A DNA stretch of 64,000 nt from Isoetes taiwanensis (taxonomy: Eukaryota > Streptophyta > Lycopodiopsida > Isoetales > Isoetaceae): assembly GCA_021234155.1 (NCBI GenBank), contig JAJEKV010000479.1, forward strand, positions 62,001-126,000, written 5' to 3'. The translations under genes were made by a program, and so were the position numbers. Numbering within the stretch: position 1 is the stretch's first letter; every line of letters begins with the position of its first letter. Positions 33,794 to 45,340 of this stretch are shown in pieces. Under the pieces are notes generated by a model. The model saw only the letters and a list, made by a program, of their open reading frames with translations, had not been told where the DNA came from and ran no database searches.

Positions 33794-36670
33794 ATATAAT
33801 AATGTTATGGTGTAAGTGTTGGACCCAGCCCTAGATCCAACGGCTAAAATCTAGAGCCCTAAATCTAACGACCTAGAACCTTTTCCTCTAAAATTTTGAT
33901 GGCCGCATCTCCTCTCGGTATGGCTTCAACACGGCTAACAATATTGCATCTCAACTTCAGCTCTCGGTGATGGCTATGGCGGGCTAGGCGGCTACGACTA
34001 TGGCATGCCATGTTGTAGGACGGTGGAAGCTTCAGAACAGCAGCGGATTGCTTACAGAAGTTAAACCCTTGTACAGCTTTGGGAGAAGCCTTAGAGCTAT
34101 ACAAGGTTTCAAGGTTAATGTGGTGATCGCTGTGGTAAACTAGAGCTATTGCTGTAAGATTTAAATCTGTCATAACCAAGTTTAATATATTTAATCAGTC
34201 TTTTGTTGCTTTTCCAGGATGTTGGTCGAAGTTTATAGCCTGTATTGGTCGAAGTTTATAGGCTGTATTGCAATCATACAGCAACCATAGACATATTCTT
34301 TTTTTCTTGCAAGAAAGATCCGGGATATTGTCACGAATTGTTTTTTCCTTTCTAGGCTGACCGCGAAACTGATGGATTCTATGTTCAATGCTTCGCCAGG
34401 TGAGCCTCTAGGGCTTTGTTTCATTCCCATGTATTTTGAGCCACAAATAACGTATATCCAGGTGCAGTGAGAACCCAGCTTTAGGGCATGCATTTTCCTC
34501 TTTGCTTGAATCTGCATCGATTATATAAAGGTGGATCATCAAACTTTTATTCACAACTCGATGCTAGCCTAGACACTTGGTATCTTGCTGTACTTCTTCC
34601 TGAGTCTGCACCAAATTCTTCAAGGTTGTTCAACACTGCGCATAAAAAGAGAATTGACCGGTTCCTCTTTGTAATTTCCATTATGCACAATACATCGCCA
34701 TCGTATCATCGCCAATAGAAGATTGACCAGTTTCCCTTTGTAATTTTCATTATGCACAACTCGCCATTGTATCATCCAGAGTTGCAAGGATATTACTGTC
34801 ATGCACGAAATTACCATAGATACCTTGATCATTGATCTTGGGTCAATTCTTCGCGCCAATGCACTTAAATCAGCTAGCTCGGTAAGTACACAATACACAA
34901 TGACGGTGATGAGCCGATTGAAATGTACCCTCGATTTTGATGAGGTCGCGGGTTTGAGTAATCTACTTCTTCAAAGACCAACGTAAAGTTACCGCTTTTT
35001 ATAAAACTTTGATAAATCTGAGAGGTTAACATGTCGTAGCAATGTCGAACAATTGTTTTTGAGAATAGAAGCAAGTAGATTATAGTTCAGATTTGCACAT
35101 CTTTTAAGAAAGCACGGTCTCCACCGGAAGGGAAATATGTCCATGCTCAAGTCATAAAAGGTGATCTTATCAAAGATATGTTACTTGGGTGCGACATTTT
35201 CTTGATTATGATGAATGCAATATTTTTAGTAAGCCCTTATTTTATGTGAGAAACGGAAGTCGGGAGCGATGATATGGATAACATGTCCAGAAGATAGAAA
35301 CTTCTATTGATCATGTTGCTTCTGCAACTATCAGAAGCTCTCCTTGCATTGGTAGCATGAAGACATTGGGAAGTTTGAGACCAGTTTTTATGGTCTTCAG
35401 TGTCTATGGTTGCCTAAACTATGGTCAACATCTGGCCTAACATTTAATCTGGTCAAATTCGTTAACATGTATACACACTATATAGATATTCAAATGTTGT
35501 GCCCATACATTTCAAAAAGAGATGCCGTAGCCAATGGGTGTAGCTTGATCCCATTTCCTTTATTTGCAGACCTTGGTGTTGAATGGATTGTAACAATCGG
35601 TGGAGCATTTACTATGTATGTATTTGGACCACATTTAGCAGCACAAGTGCACAACAATCCTTGCATCATACTTTGATGTTCAAATCTTAAATTGGCACTT
35701 TTTATTGTTCACATTGTACATCCATGAGAAATGTTGTTCTACCTACATTTCTGCAAAAATAGCACACCTTCTAGAGTTTATACTTGGAATAATGTCCTTA
35801 TGTCTTATTCTTTAAACGTTGTGAAGATTAATAAGATGGGAAAGCTTGGCAACTTATATTTTAGGTTTGTTATTTAACTTCTTTCAAGCTCTTTAAGGTG
35901 GGCATCAAGGTCAAAACTTCTACGAGCAATTACTACAATCCAAAAGCATTCAACAAATTCAATGCCTCCATCATAATTGTTAACTAAAGCTTTTTAAATT
36001 AGCAATGACCAAGAAACTGACTTCAAAGAAATGGAAAAGAAAGAAAGCAAAATGAATTTAAATGAAAGGAGATGATGTAAAACAAAAACTCTTTAAAGAC
36101 AAAGAACCAACATAATGTCTTATACATTAAACACTACGGGCTAAATGCACAACCAACCTAGGGCACAAGAGAAACCTTATCATGTATATTATGAATAGTC
36201 TTTGTTCATTGATTCCAAACTTAATATACATAGTCTTTGTTCATTGATTCCAAACCTAGCCCAACAATGCTGAACTTCGTTTTCTATACAAAACTAATGC
36301 TTTTGAAATTCAAAAGACCTTTATGCTTAGCATGCCACTACAATGTAATAGAATAATATCTACAATAATGTCGCATGTTGTCATTTCATAAATAAATTAT
36401 GCATTTCATTATACAAAATCAATACATTCTTTGAACACAATCAACCAATAGTTTCTTGGAACAAAACCAACCAAATTGGCATGGGCACTATGCTAAACAA
36501 TAAAAGCAAACTCTAAAGTCTTGGATGGAATAACATGGCACAAAATCTGCTAATACCAACATAAAGGGAAGAATAGAGGAGTTGCACTAGCTGGACAACT
36601 CAGTATTATTGTTGCCTTATCATTTACAAGTTTCCAACTTATGCCCAGCAACGCTGGGCACCGTTACTAG
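33794..36670 (+). mobile_element. Helitron with PPR-like cargo, third of the second cluster
   Basis: Starts TATAATAATGTTATGGTG, fused to the hairpin of the previous element with loss of the CTAG|TC joint. The following GTAAGTGTTGGACCCAGCCC matches the element at 26874. The first matching 3' end is hairpin GCCCAGCAACGCTGGGC (36643-36659) with CTAG at 36667-36670. Cargo: a PPR-like piece near 35130, two direct repeats of about 55 bp near 34660-34790 (TTTGTAATTTYCATTATGCA), and other unassigned exon-like stretches. Confidence 0.6.
35125..35200 (+). pseudogene. PPR-protein fragment
   Basis: The frame reads GKYVHAQVIKGDLIKDMLLG, equivalent to the start of a long-type plant PPR repeat (GxxVHAxIIKxG...DxxLGxxLxxMY). 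The expected NxLVDMYxKC continuation is disrupted. It is a captured, dead exon piece, like that in the Helitron at 26874, which shares the same 5' end. Confidence 0.5.
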
Positions 36671-36859
36671 TACCCCTCTAAATGTTGAAAATCCTTCACA
36701 AGTCCTCACTATGTTTCTACTGCGTTTGTTGGTCTTTGATAGGGATCAAATGTAGCAAAGCAACATGGGGCTTGGTCATTCTCATTTCAGCCAAAACCTT
36801 TACAGGCTCCCAATCTATGCTCTCAACTTATGCCCAGCAACGCTGGGCACCGTTACTAG
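36671..36859 (+). mobile_element. Short segment ending in a second Helitron 3' end
   Basis: Hairpin GCCCAGCAACGCTGGGC at 36832-36848 and CTAG at 36856-36859, only 189 bp after the previous CTAG. Both are preceded by a CCAACTTAT or TCAACTTAT box. The segment has no 5' end of its own, so it may be a remnant of a Helitron into whose 3' end another inserted, or an element that used a second terminator. Confidence 0.7.
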
Positions 36860-37029
36860 TGCTCCTATGATGTGAGATATCCATTTTGTTAACTACAAAA
36901 TGCATCCATTTTGTTAACTTCAAAATGAAGGATGTAAATTACCTTTTACCACGTAAGACAATGGAAAAGGTGGATGCAAGAAAGCTAGAGTCTACACCAA
37001 ATATTCTGAAGGCAAGTCTCCAACTCAGA

Positions 37030-37440
37030 CCACCTTGAATAAGTTAGATGACCAGGATTGTAAGCATGCCCACATGGCTGATATACTATGAAGATTACAA
37101 GTTTTGCATTGTTAATCCACAGCTCTACTCCCCACCACACAGGTCAGCTCAAATACAATTACAAGCTTCATGGACTACAAATCTCAAACAACCTTCTGTT
37201 TTAACTTTTCATATTCACATACACAAGCCACCCCACGAGTGGGACAGCCAAACAAGGTCTTCGCTTTAGACAACCTCTGTTCACTTCCCTTTTCTTGACT
37301 AGGGTTGTAAGCATATGCATGCCCACATGATTGATATACCATGAAGATTACAAGTGTGCATTACTAATGCACAACTCTACTCTTCGCCACACAGGTCAGC
37401 TCAAATACAAATACAAGCTTCAATCAATCTTGTTAATTTG
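37030..37440 (+). repeat. Direct repeat, two copies about 270 bp apart
   Basis: GATTGTAAGCATGCCCACAT...ATATACTATGAAGATTACAAG...CACACAGGTCAGCTCAAATAC is found at about 37058 and again at about 37303. The tail of the first copy (ACAAATCTCAAACAAC...TTTTAACTTTTCATAT...GGGACAGCCAAACAAGGTCTTCGCTTTAGAC) is related to 41330-41480, so a larger element was probably split between these places. Confidence 0.65.
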
Positions 37441-38600
37441 GGATTTTCCGGTATGGTGGAACATGTTTTTAGATTTCTTTTTAGGTTATTTCCCTAAGGT
37501 TTTGAAGGTTTTTGCAGTCGGAAAGCATTTTCGATGTGCCAAAAACTGGGAAAGATTTGTTTGGGTATGGTTTTTTTGTTAAGTTCAAAATGTTTTCCCT
37601 TCTCTATTTGCACATGGGCATGCATGCCACGAATCTTGCCCTTTCTGTGCACCAACAGTAGATGGATATGCAAAGGATACATTCGCCTTTAGATTGCAAT
37701 TCCGGCCATTGGCTTGGCTTAGGGATCTTAAGCGGCTGATTTTAATCATCTCCGGGCATTCCAAAATATGCTTGAGCAAATACAGGCAGACAGAACCGGC
37801 TTAGGTCAGAATAGCTTGCACTTTCTTCCAATCGGCTGTCTGATTAGATCAAGCTTGATCAAGCATCCAAGCTTTAGATCTCAACACCTTCTAATACGTT
37901 TTGTAAGTTCAACAATTTCATTCTTGGCTCTCTTACCTTTTATGAATGATTGTCCATGTTTTTGCAGCGTGATTTGTGAAAAAATTATTTTATTCTTTGA
38001 AGAGCACTGGAAGTGGTGCAGGTGCTATGATATGAAAGGAGGAAAAGGCCAAAAGTAAGATAATTAGAATCCTTCATTGAATTATTGTCCATTATTACAA
38101 CCTTTGTATGTATGACTGTTTTGCAGGAACAGGAATTACGATGTGCTAATGTTGGCCACAATGCCACTGATAAGTATTTGTAGGAATTAACATAGAAAAA
38201 TTGTACGTGTCATGAAGTATTTAGAAAAGTTATTTGTTGATGGTAATGTATTGATGATTCCTTTGTGTTTTTTTCTATTTTTTGTTCCATATTCGTATTA
38301 TTTTCCAGTAGGAACATACCCACATCTTTTGCTTAAAGTTTTTGTTAGAATCAATTGACATTACCAGAATTATTGAGTCTATTATATGCTTTCTATCCTT
38401 GCTGATGACTGGCAGTGAATGTGGCTATATGGGGCATGGTTTTTAGTTCAGTTTGCAGAAATATAATGATCTGGTGATGTAGTGTTTTCATTTGCAAATT
38501 GACGACAGTGTGGAGTCTCACAAGGTATCTTTTGCAATGTTTTCATTTGCAAATTTCTATGAACACTAACTTCCCTATGATGGTGTATATCTCAGTTATG
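37441..38600. other. Stretch with no recognised gene
   Basis: AT-rich, with short frames only (up to 96 codons at 37768-38058 plus, unidentified). GT...AG-like junctions (for example TTTGCAG before 37970 and 38126) suggest decayed exon-intron material, but no protein family can be named. Confidence 0.4.
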
Positions 38601-38634
38601 ATTGTTGAGGAATAGCAAATGCCAGTCATAACAA

Positions 38635-38885
38635 GTTTATTATAGATAGTTGGAAAATAATTTTGTAGCATCCAGCCTATTGAAGGAGAAACAGGTTTGA
38701 ATTCAGTGAATTATTTATGCATTTGATTGGATTTAAACAGCATTATAACTTAGTTATGATTGTTGCAGAATGGCAAATGCATGGCAAATGCATGTAGACA
38801 GTTGGAAAATAATTCCCGTAGCATCCAGCCTAGCATCCAGCCTATTGAAGGAGAAACAGGCTGGAATTCAGTGAGTGATTTATGC
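38635..38885 (+). repeat. Direct repeat, two copies of about 85 bp
   Basis: GTTGGAAAATAATT...GTAGCATCCAGCCTATTGAAG then GAGAAACAGG...GAATTCAGTGA occurs at about 38650 and about 38803. The second copy has an extra internal TAGCATCCAGCC. Confidence 0.75.
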
Positions 38886-38915
38886 ATCTCATGGGTTTAA
38901 ACAACATAAGTTGAA

Positions 38916-39862
38916 TTCAATAGCTACTGAGTAGAATGTATGCCTATCTGCCTATTGCTTTGTTTGGCAAACAAACTGAAGAAGAGAAGAATGCATTTAA
39001 CTACTTCACTTAAACATGTATTAGGTATCAAGTTGACTTCCATTCTTGATCTTACTGCAAGTATCAGGTACTAAGTTGGCTGGCATTCTTGGTTTGACTG
39101 CACTGACTCCTTGAGCAAGGAACTGAGACGGGCAGACTGCAAACCCGGGACAGTATTGGCATTTATTATATGTTTGCATGTACGTAATAGTTTGCTAATC
39201 AAGGAACTTTTGGTAATACCAGGCTAGCTGAAACATTGGAAAATGTATCAAACTACTTGGTGCATAGACAAGTTCAGTGAAGTCTGGTAGTGATGATTAG
39301 GCAGATTGTATAAGTTCAGGGGAGTGTTAGTGATGATTAGGCAGCTTGCACAAGTTCAGGGAAGTCTGGTAGCGATGACTAATGTAATACTTGATGCTAC
39401 AGTTCAGGACAACAATTCAATAGCTACTGAATAGAATGTATGCCTATCTGTCTATTGCTTTGTTTGGCAAACAAACTGAAGAAGAGAAGAATGCATTTAA
39501 CTTTATTCTTAGTCTTACTTCACTTAAACATGTATTAGGTATCAAGTTGACTTTCATTCTTGATCTTACTGCAAGTATCAGGTACTAAGTTGGTTGGCAT
39601 TCTTGGTCTTACTGCACTTTGACTCTTTGAGCAAGGAACGAAGACAGGCAGATAGCTTTTGGTAATACCAGGCTAGCTGAAACATTGGAAAATGGATTAA
39701 ACTACTTGGTGCATAGACAAGTTCAGTGAACTCTGGTAGTGATGATTAGGCAGATTGTATAAGTTCAGGGGAGTGTTAGTGATGATTAGGCAGCATGCAC
39801 AAGTTCAGGGAAGTCTGGTAGCGATGACTAATGTAATACTTGATGGTACAGTTCAGGACAAC
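38916..39862 (+). repeat. Tandem duplication, period about 500 bp
   Basis: The segment starting TTCAATAGCTACTGARTAGA at 38916 is repeated from 39416. It contains GTATGCCTATCTG, GGCAAACAAACTGAAGAAG, CATGTATTAGGTATCAAG and GTGATGATTAGGCAG. The second copy has an internal deletion of about 65 bp relative to 39130-39200. Not coding. Confidence 0.85.
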
Positions 39863-41294
39863 AATCCTAGCGTGAACCTTATATACCAATGTGACAAAAG
39901 ATGACACACATAACCTTGGAGAGCAATCACTGACAAAAGAGGATAGCACAAAATTGTTGGAGTTCCCATTATTATTCACAAAGGAAGCGGCTGTCTTGAT
40001 GATTACTTGCTAGGAGCCAGCTTTGAAAAAATAGGTTGAATAAAAAGTTCCTGTTGCATTTTATTCTAGGTTTATTGAATAGCTTGGGCTTAGCAATGGT
40101 ACACGCTTGCCTTTTTGCTTGCAACTCCTTGGTGAAACAAAGGAAAGATATGTCCCATAATAGAGCTGTAGATAAGGCTGAAGAATGCAAATTGATGAGA
40201 TGACAAATGGAAAGCAAATTGAGAGAAAGAATAGATTTTTGTAATGGTCAAGAGTTTTCCATTCTATATTTGGATAATGGTCAAGAGTTTTCTATTCTAT
40301 ATGACTTTCATCTTGCAAAATAGTGCAATGCATCTATTTAGGTTTAGTGACATGCATAATGTCTTTATATCTTTGTCACCTCACTTTTATTCTATTCTAT
40401 TCTATTATGCACCCTTAAGACCTCTTTGAACTTCTTGGATAGAGTATCTTGCTTTAACCAACATTAATAAAAGCTAAGTTGGACCATAAAAGTATAGATG
40501 TAACACATATAACCTTAACACAACTTTAAATTATTTCATCAAGCATCTTACTATCTCAATTCCATCTTTTAAAATAAGGTCAAGGACAAAAAATATCGTG
40601 CAATATCAAACCAGGGCTCCTAAGGCTTTCAATTTGCTAGATGTCAATTGTTTGCATGTTAATGGAATGAATCTTGGTGCCAAAGATAGCTTTAACATGT
40701 AGACTACAATCTACATGTAGCATCTAAAGAAAACCTCTATTCATATCTATTGCACATGTTTTAGTTGCTTTACTATCCACAATCCAAAACAAATTGTTCT
40801 ATCCCTCTACCTCACATTAGCGTTATTAACTAATGATGTTGAAATGAACCTTGCCTACAGAACATCAATGTTACCATTAATTCTTTAGGTAAAAGTATCA
40901 ATGTGGTGAAAACATCATCCATAATTTGGCAAGTAGATGTTAATAACCGTCTAGAAAACGAAAAGACAAATTAACAAAACAAATCAACAAAGGCAAATCT
41001 GATAAACAAAGACAATGTACTAATCAACTTCTTTGGAGCCTACGAAGTCCTCTCATATCACTAAGCTCCAAACTCATAATTGTATGGACAACAATTTTCT
41101 ATCTTATCAATGGGTCCCTAAGTGCCACCCACATTTTGATACAAATTGCATCATAATTTTGTGGACAATAGAATTACATCTTACCAACGCGTCTCCAAGT
41201 GCCATCTGCATTTTGCACAAATTGCACTAAACAACGACACATTTCTTATTTTCATCAATGAGCTAACGACATGCTCTTCTATGCCGTTACTAAA
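39863..41294. other. AT-rich stretch with no recognised gene
   Basis: Only short frames. A (TTCTA)n run of about three units at 40389-40405 resembles the tails of the LINE at 53306 and the stub at 63198 but lacks their preceding sequence. The right end is the tail of a Helitron (3' end at 41323), whose 5' end I could not find. Confidence 0.4.
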
Positions 41295-41323
41295 GCCCGG
41301 CAACGCCGGGCATCCATTGCTAG
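41295..41323 (+). mobile_element. Helitron 3' end with covarying hairpin
   Basis: Hairpin GCCCGGCAACGCCGGGC (41295-41311), then ATCCATTG and CTAG at 41320-41323, followed by T. Relative to the common hairpin, one A-T pair has become G-C on both sides. Confidence 0.85.
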
Positions 41324-41501
41324 TAATAACAAATCTCAAACAACTTCGTTTTAACTTTTCATATGCATATACGAGTTGCCCCACTCCACAGATGTCAAAC
41401 AACTTCATTTTAACTTTTCATATGCATATACAAGTTATACTAGGAGTGGGGCAACCAAATAGGGTCTTCCCTTTAGACAAGCTATCTTAGACAAGCTATC
41501 T

Positions 41502-44369
41502 GCGCTGTATTGCAGCAGATGAATCCAGGCGGGCTGCTCAGGCGAGGGTGAAGGCAGGGATCACCTGGTTGCGGGAAGGGGACACTAATTCTCGAATGTT
41601 CTTCAGGGCGGTGCGACAGAAGAAGTATGCAGCCTCTATGTCGTCACTGTCATTGGCTGATGGTTAAGCAGACAACTTTTCATCACTTCTCTCAGTTCTT
41701 CCAGGAGAAGAGATACCCCTACACAGACGTAATGGAGGAGATTGTTCTCAGTAAAGTGGGATGTAAGGTGTCCACAGAGAGGAGGCAGATGCTGCAGCTC
41801 CCGCTCACAAAACAGGAGCTTGAGGAGGCGTGCCGTGCCTTGGCCCCTCACAAGTGTCCTGGTCTGGATGGCATTCCGGTCGAGTTCTTCCAAGAATATT
41901 GGGATTGGGTGGGGGACTCGGTGCTGCAGACCTATCAAGATTTGCTTCAGGCAGAAGCGTTGGACTATAGGCTCAACACGGGCTGCATCTCGTTGATACC
42001 CAAGGTGAAGGAGCCAGCTGTCATTTCTGATTGGCGCCCCATCACCCTTCTGTCGGTAGTTTACAAAATTATCGCGAAGGCACTTTCCCTTAGACTGCAA
42101 GTTGTCTTGAAAGAAACGATTAGTACCATGCAGTCTGGCTTCATTCCGGGCAGGCAGATTCTCAGCAATGTAGCAGCGGCATTCGAGGGCATTCATTGGG
42201 CACGTAAAACTGGTCAGCAGATTGTGTACTTGAAGCTGGATTTTGCAAAGGCCTATGATAGTGTTCGGTGGACGTTCCTGAAAAGGATGATATTAGCCTT
42301 TGGATGTGGGGAGGCCTTTACGGCAGTGGCTATGAAGCTCCTAGTGTCCGCCAGAGCAACCCTTCTGTGTCACGGCGAGTCCTCCCCGATCTTTAGGGTG
42401 GGGCGTGGAGTTCGTCAGGGATGCCCTTTGGCGCCCTTCCTCTTCACCATTGTAGCGGAGGCCCTCTCGCAGTTGTTGACTTCCGCAGTGGAGGCTGGTG
42501 TGGTGGAGGGACTGAGGATGGTAGATGGATCGCAGCAGATTGGGAGTCAGTATGCTGACGATTCATTCCTCTTCCTGCAGGCTGACGAGGCGAATCTGTT
42601 GAATACGAAGGAGCTGCTGGACACATTTTCCCTTGCTTCTGGCTGCCTTATGAATTGGACGAAGTGCTCGGCACTATGGCCGGCAGCTGAGCCCATGCCG
42701 GCGGTGGTGTCCCAATTCCCATGGCGAACGCAGCTGCAGGGCACCTGCTCGAGGCTTTTGGGTATTCCGTTCGGCATTGATATCTCGGCGTCAGCGGTGT
42801 GGGAGGACATTCTGGTTGGACTGCGTCGGCATCTCAATTGGTGGAAAGGGGGGAAGCTGTCCATGGCTGGCAGGGTCACAGTGGCGAAGTCCGTCCTATG
42901 CTCGACTCATATTTATATGGCCTCTATCATCCTGGCGCCTGAAAGTAAGGTGCAGGAAATCTCTTCTAAGGTTCGTAACTTTGTGTGGGGAGGCAATGAG
43001 GAAGGGGCGGTAGTGAAGGTGACCTGGTGGAAGTGCGTTCGCCCCAAGGCTGCGGGTGGACTCGGCTTCTTTGATCTTTCGCTGCATGGCAAGGTCCTCT
43101 TGTCTAAGTTTGTTTTTGCCATTCTTGAGAACGCGCTCGACTCCCCGGGCATGGTCTTGCTTCATCAGTCGCTGTCTCATTCCATAGTTTTCCACAAGCC
43201 GTCCGTGTCCGCGCGGCTCCCTTGGGCATTGTTTGTGGATATCAGGCCGTATGCTCATGCCTCTCCGTTTCTGAAGGGGCTCCTGCGAGCCTGGGAGCAG
43301 GTCCGTCCACTGTTTGCAGTTGATGCCATCAGCTGCATTCATGTGGAGGCGTCGCCGTGGTGGATCCCGCTTGGGCCACACGCACCTGTGGTTCTGGCAG
43401 CCTCCGTTGATCCCCGAGTCCAGCACAGATGGGCGCAGTGTGGGGTTTTGACGGTGGCGGATTGGTATATGGACGGGCAGCTGGCACCCTGGCAACTGTT
43501 TCGCTACAGATTTCGGCTTCAAGAACGGGATTGTACTATCTGGGCACGGGTGGCTAACGCTCTACCACTGCACCCTCCACAGGCATCAGGACGTGTGTGG
43601 AAGTGCCACCCGAAAGTAGATCTCTCAAATTTTGTGAGATCCTGTTATGAGCTTCTGGCAGTTCAAGATGAGTTGCCTCCCTCGGATGGGTGGAGTCTTC
43701 AGGTGCCTGGGGATGAGTGGGGCGTTATCTGGAGGTGGGTGTGGAACCCAATCTCGCCTCCCAAGATTCGGGTATTGCTGTGGCTGATTGTGCACCGTTC
43801 TCTGAGGGTGAACACGTGGGTTCACAGGATCAACCCTCGGATCAGCGACTTGTGTCCCATGTGTGGTGACTGTGTGGAGACCCTGGAACACTGCATGTTT
43901 CTCTGTTCAGATATCCAGCCGGCATGGCAGTGGGTTCAGCGCCTCTTTCATACCTCGCTCCGCAGTCAAGAGGTTCTTTTGGGGGTGTACCCTAGCAGGT
44001 GGTCCCAGCTTCAGAGTCTGGCCTTTCATCTGTGTAAAGCCTGGTTGTTGTGGCTCATCTGGAAGCGACGACGCATGAAGGTGTTCAGGAATGCAGAGAT
44101 GCAGCCTCTGGCTTTGGTCCCGCAGCTGAGGTACAAGCTATATCTATCGTATCTGGCATCCCCACGGAAAGAGCAGGTCAAGGCAGCGGTCTGGGAAAGA
44201 ACCCTCCACATTGTAGACACTCTGGGGAGATTTGTGGCATGAGTTGTAGATAGGTACACTTATTAGGTGGGTGCTTGTCCTGATGTGGGCAGGAGTACCC
44301 TAATACCGCTCTTCTTGTATTTTTTCTGGATTAATATTAGTTAATGTGATCCTTCAAAAAAAAAAAAAA
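41502..44369 (+). pseudogene. LINE-3: L1-type reverse transcriptase, 5'-truncated
   Basis: Starts within the linker between endonuclease and RT (frame from 41503: RVKAGITWLREGDTNSRMFF). A frameshift near 41665 leads into an 871-codon frame (41627-44242) with CPGLDGIPVEFF, WRPITLLSVVYK, SGFIPGRQ, GRGVRQGCPLAPFLF, the catalytic SQYADDSF at about residue 308, LSMAGRVTVAK and the C-terminal CPMCGDCVETLEHCMFLC. A GC-richer 3' UTR follows, then an A-run (44356-44369). The possible target duplication is short: GCTATCT at 41495-41501 and 44372-44378. It is GC-rich (about 55%) against AT-rich surroundings, suggesting a recent insertion. It is a closer relative of LINE-4 than of LINE-1 or LINE-2. Truncation and the frameshift make it inactive. 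Confidence 0.9.
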
Positions 44370-44394
44370 GGGCTATCTATGATTTCAAACAAAT

Positions 44395-44590
44395 ACAATT
44401 GCTTTATTATCCTTTAGGCCTTTGCCGATAAGCATGTCCGTTTTGTTATAGCAGTTGGGGCAATGTTATGCAGCATTTCATGAACAACTGCTTTATTGTC
44501 CTTTAAGCCATTCGCCAAAACTAATCATGTTCGTTTTATTATAGCAGTTTAAGGCAACTGAATGTTTAAGGCAACTGAAAGTTACTGATA
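44395..44590 (+). repeat. Direct repeat flanking the (TTTAC)n LINE stub
   Basis: CAACTGCTTTATTRTCCTTTA, GTCCGTTTTGTTATAGCAG and related blocks occur twice at about 115 bp spacing. After the stub, CTCCATGAACAACTGCATTA also occurs twice (about 45112 and 45147). The stub seems to have entered a pre-existing tandem repeat. Confidence 0.6.
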
Positions 44591-45097
44591 AAATATGGGC
44601 AAATGCGCAAGGAAAAATGGAATTCTATAAAAGAGAGATTAATCCTATGGTCATCTACACACCGCAGCAATATCTCCTTGATCATTTACCTAGGGCACAC
44701 CAACACTTGATTTGTCGGATGAGGGTTAGCTCCCATCACCTACGAATTGAGTGTGGACGATGGCGTCAGATTCCTATGGACCAGAGAACATGTGAAGTTT
44801 GCGGCTCACAAGAAGTTGAAGATGAACACTATTTTCTTATTGCCTGTCCAGCGTATACAGCCATAACAGATCGTCATGGATTGAAAGAGTTGGATCTTCA
44901 AAATGTGTATACAGTTTTTCAGTTACGCTCACGGTGACTTGCATCTCTCCTTTAGGAGATATGGCAAGTTCGTGAGGTTTCTTTGCAGCGGTGGACTGAT
45001 TTGTCCCTCATTTTGTAGCACCTTTATGTTTGTTTCTGATATTTCGTAGACCGTAGGGTCTCTATGAGATAGTGAATAAATTTACTTTACTTTACTA
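44590..45097 (+). mobile_element. 5'-truncated LINE stub with (TTTAC)n tail
   Basis: The frame at 44617-44937 (106 codons) carries the end of a LINE protein: MRVSSHHLRIECGRW, then RTCEVCGSQEVEDEHYFLIA and CPAYTAITDRH, a Cys-Cys-His-Cys module typical of the C-terminus of several non-LTR clades. A short 3' UTR with a small hairpin (GACCGTAGGGTC) ends in three TTTAC units (45081-45095) instead of poly(A). The LINE at 53306-57060 has the matching HHLRIETGRW and a (TTCTA)n tail, so both belong to one group distinct from LINE-1 to LINE-4. Confidence 0.75.
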
Positions 45098-45310
45098 TAA
45101 CTTAAGCAGCACTCCATGAACAACTGCATTATCTTTCAACACTCCATGAACAACTGCATTAACAGTCAGCACTCTAGGAACAGGTCATGAAAAGGCCAAT
45201 CATGTTTCTTTGTTAATCAATTGGAGAGGAAAACCACCAATACAGATGTAACGAATACTTGTGCGTATACAAGGGGAGTTTGCTAGCACGACATTAACAA
45301 AAAGGACGGT

Positions 45311-45338
45311 GCCCAGCAACGCTGGGCACCATAACTAG
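45311..45338 (+). mobile_element. Helitron 3' end
   Basis: Hairpin GCCCAGCAACGCTGGGC (45311-45327), ACCATAA, and CTAG at 45335-45338. The 5' end is not identified; 41324 to 45310 contains LINE-3 and the LINE stub as possible nested insertions. Confidence 0.85.
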
Positions 45339-45340
45339 TA

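Noticed and set aside
41636-43522. Minus-strand frames of 110-208 codons within LINE-3
   Set aside because: Antisense shadows of the reverse transcriptase frame in GC-rich sequence.
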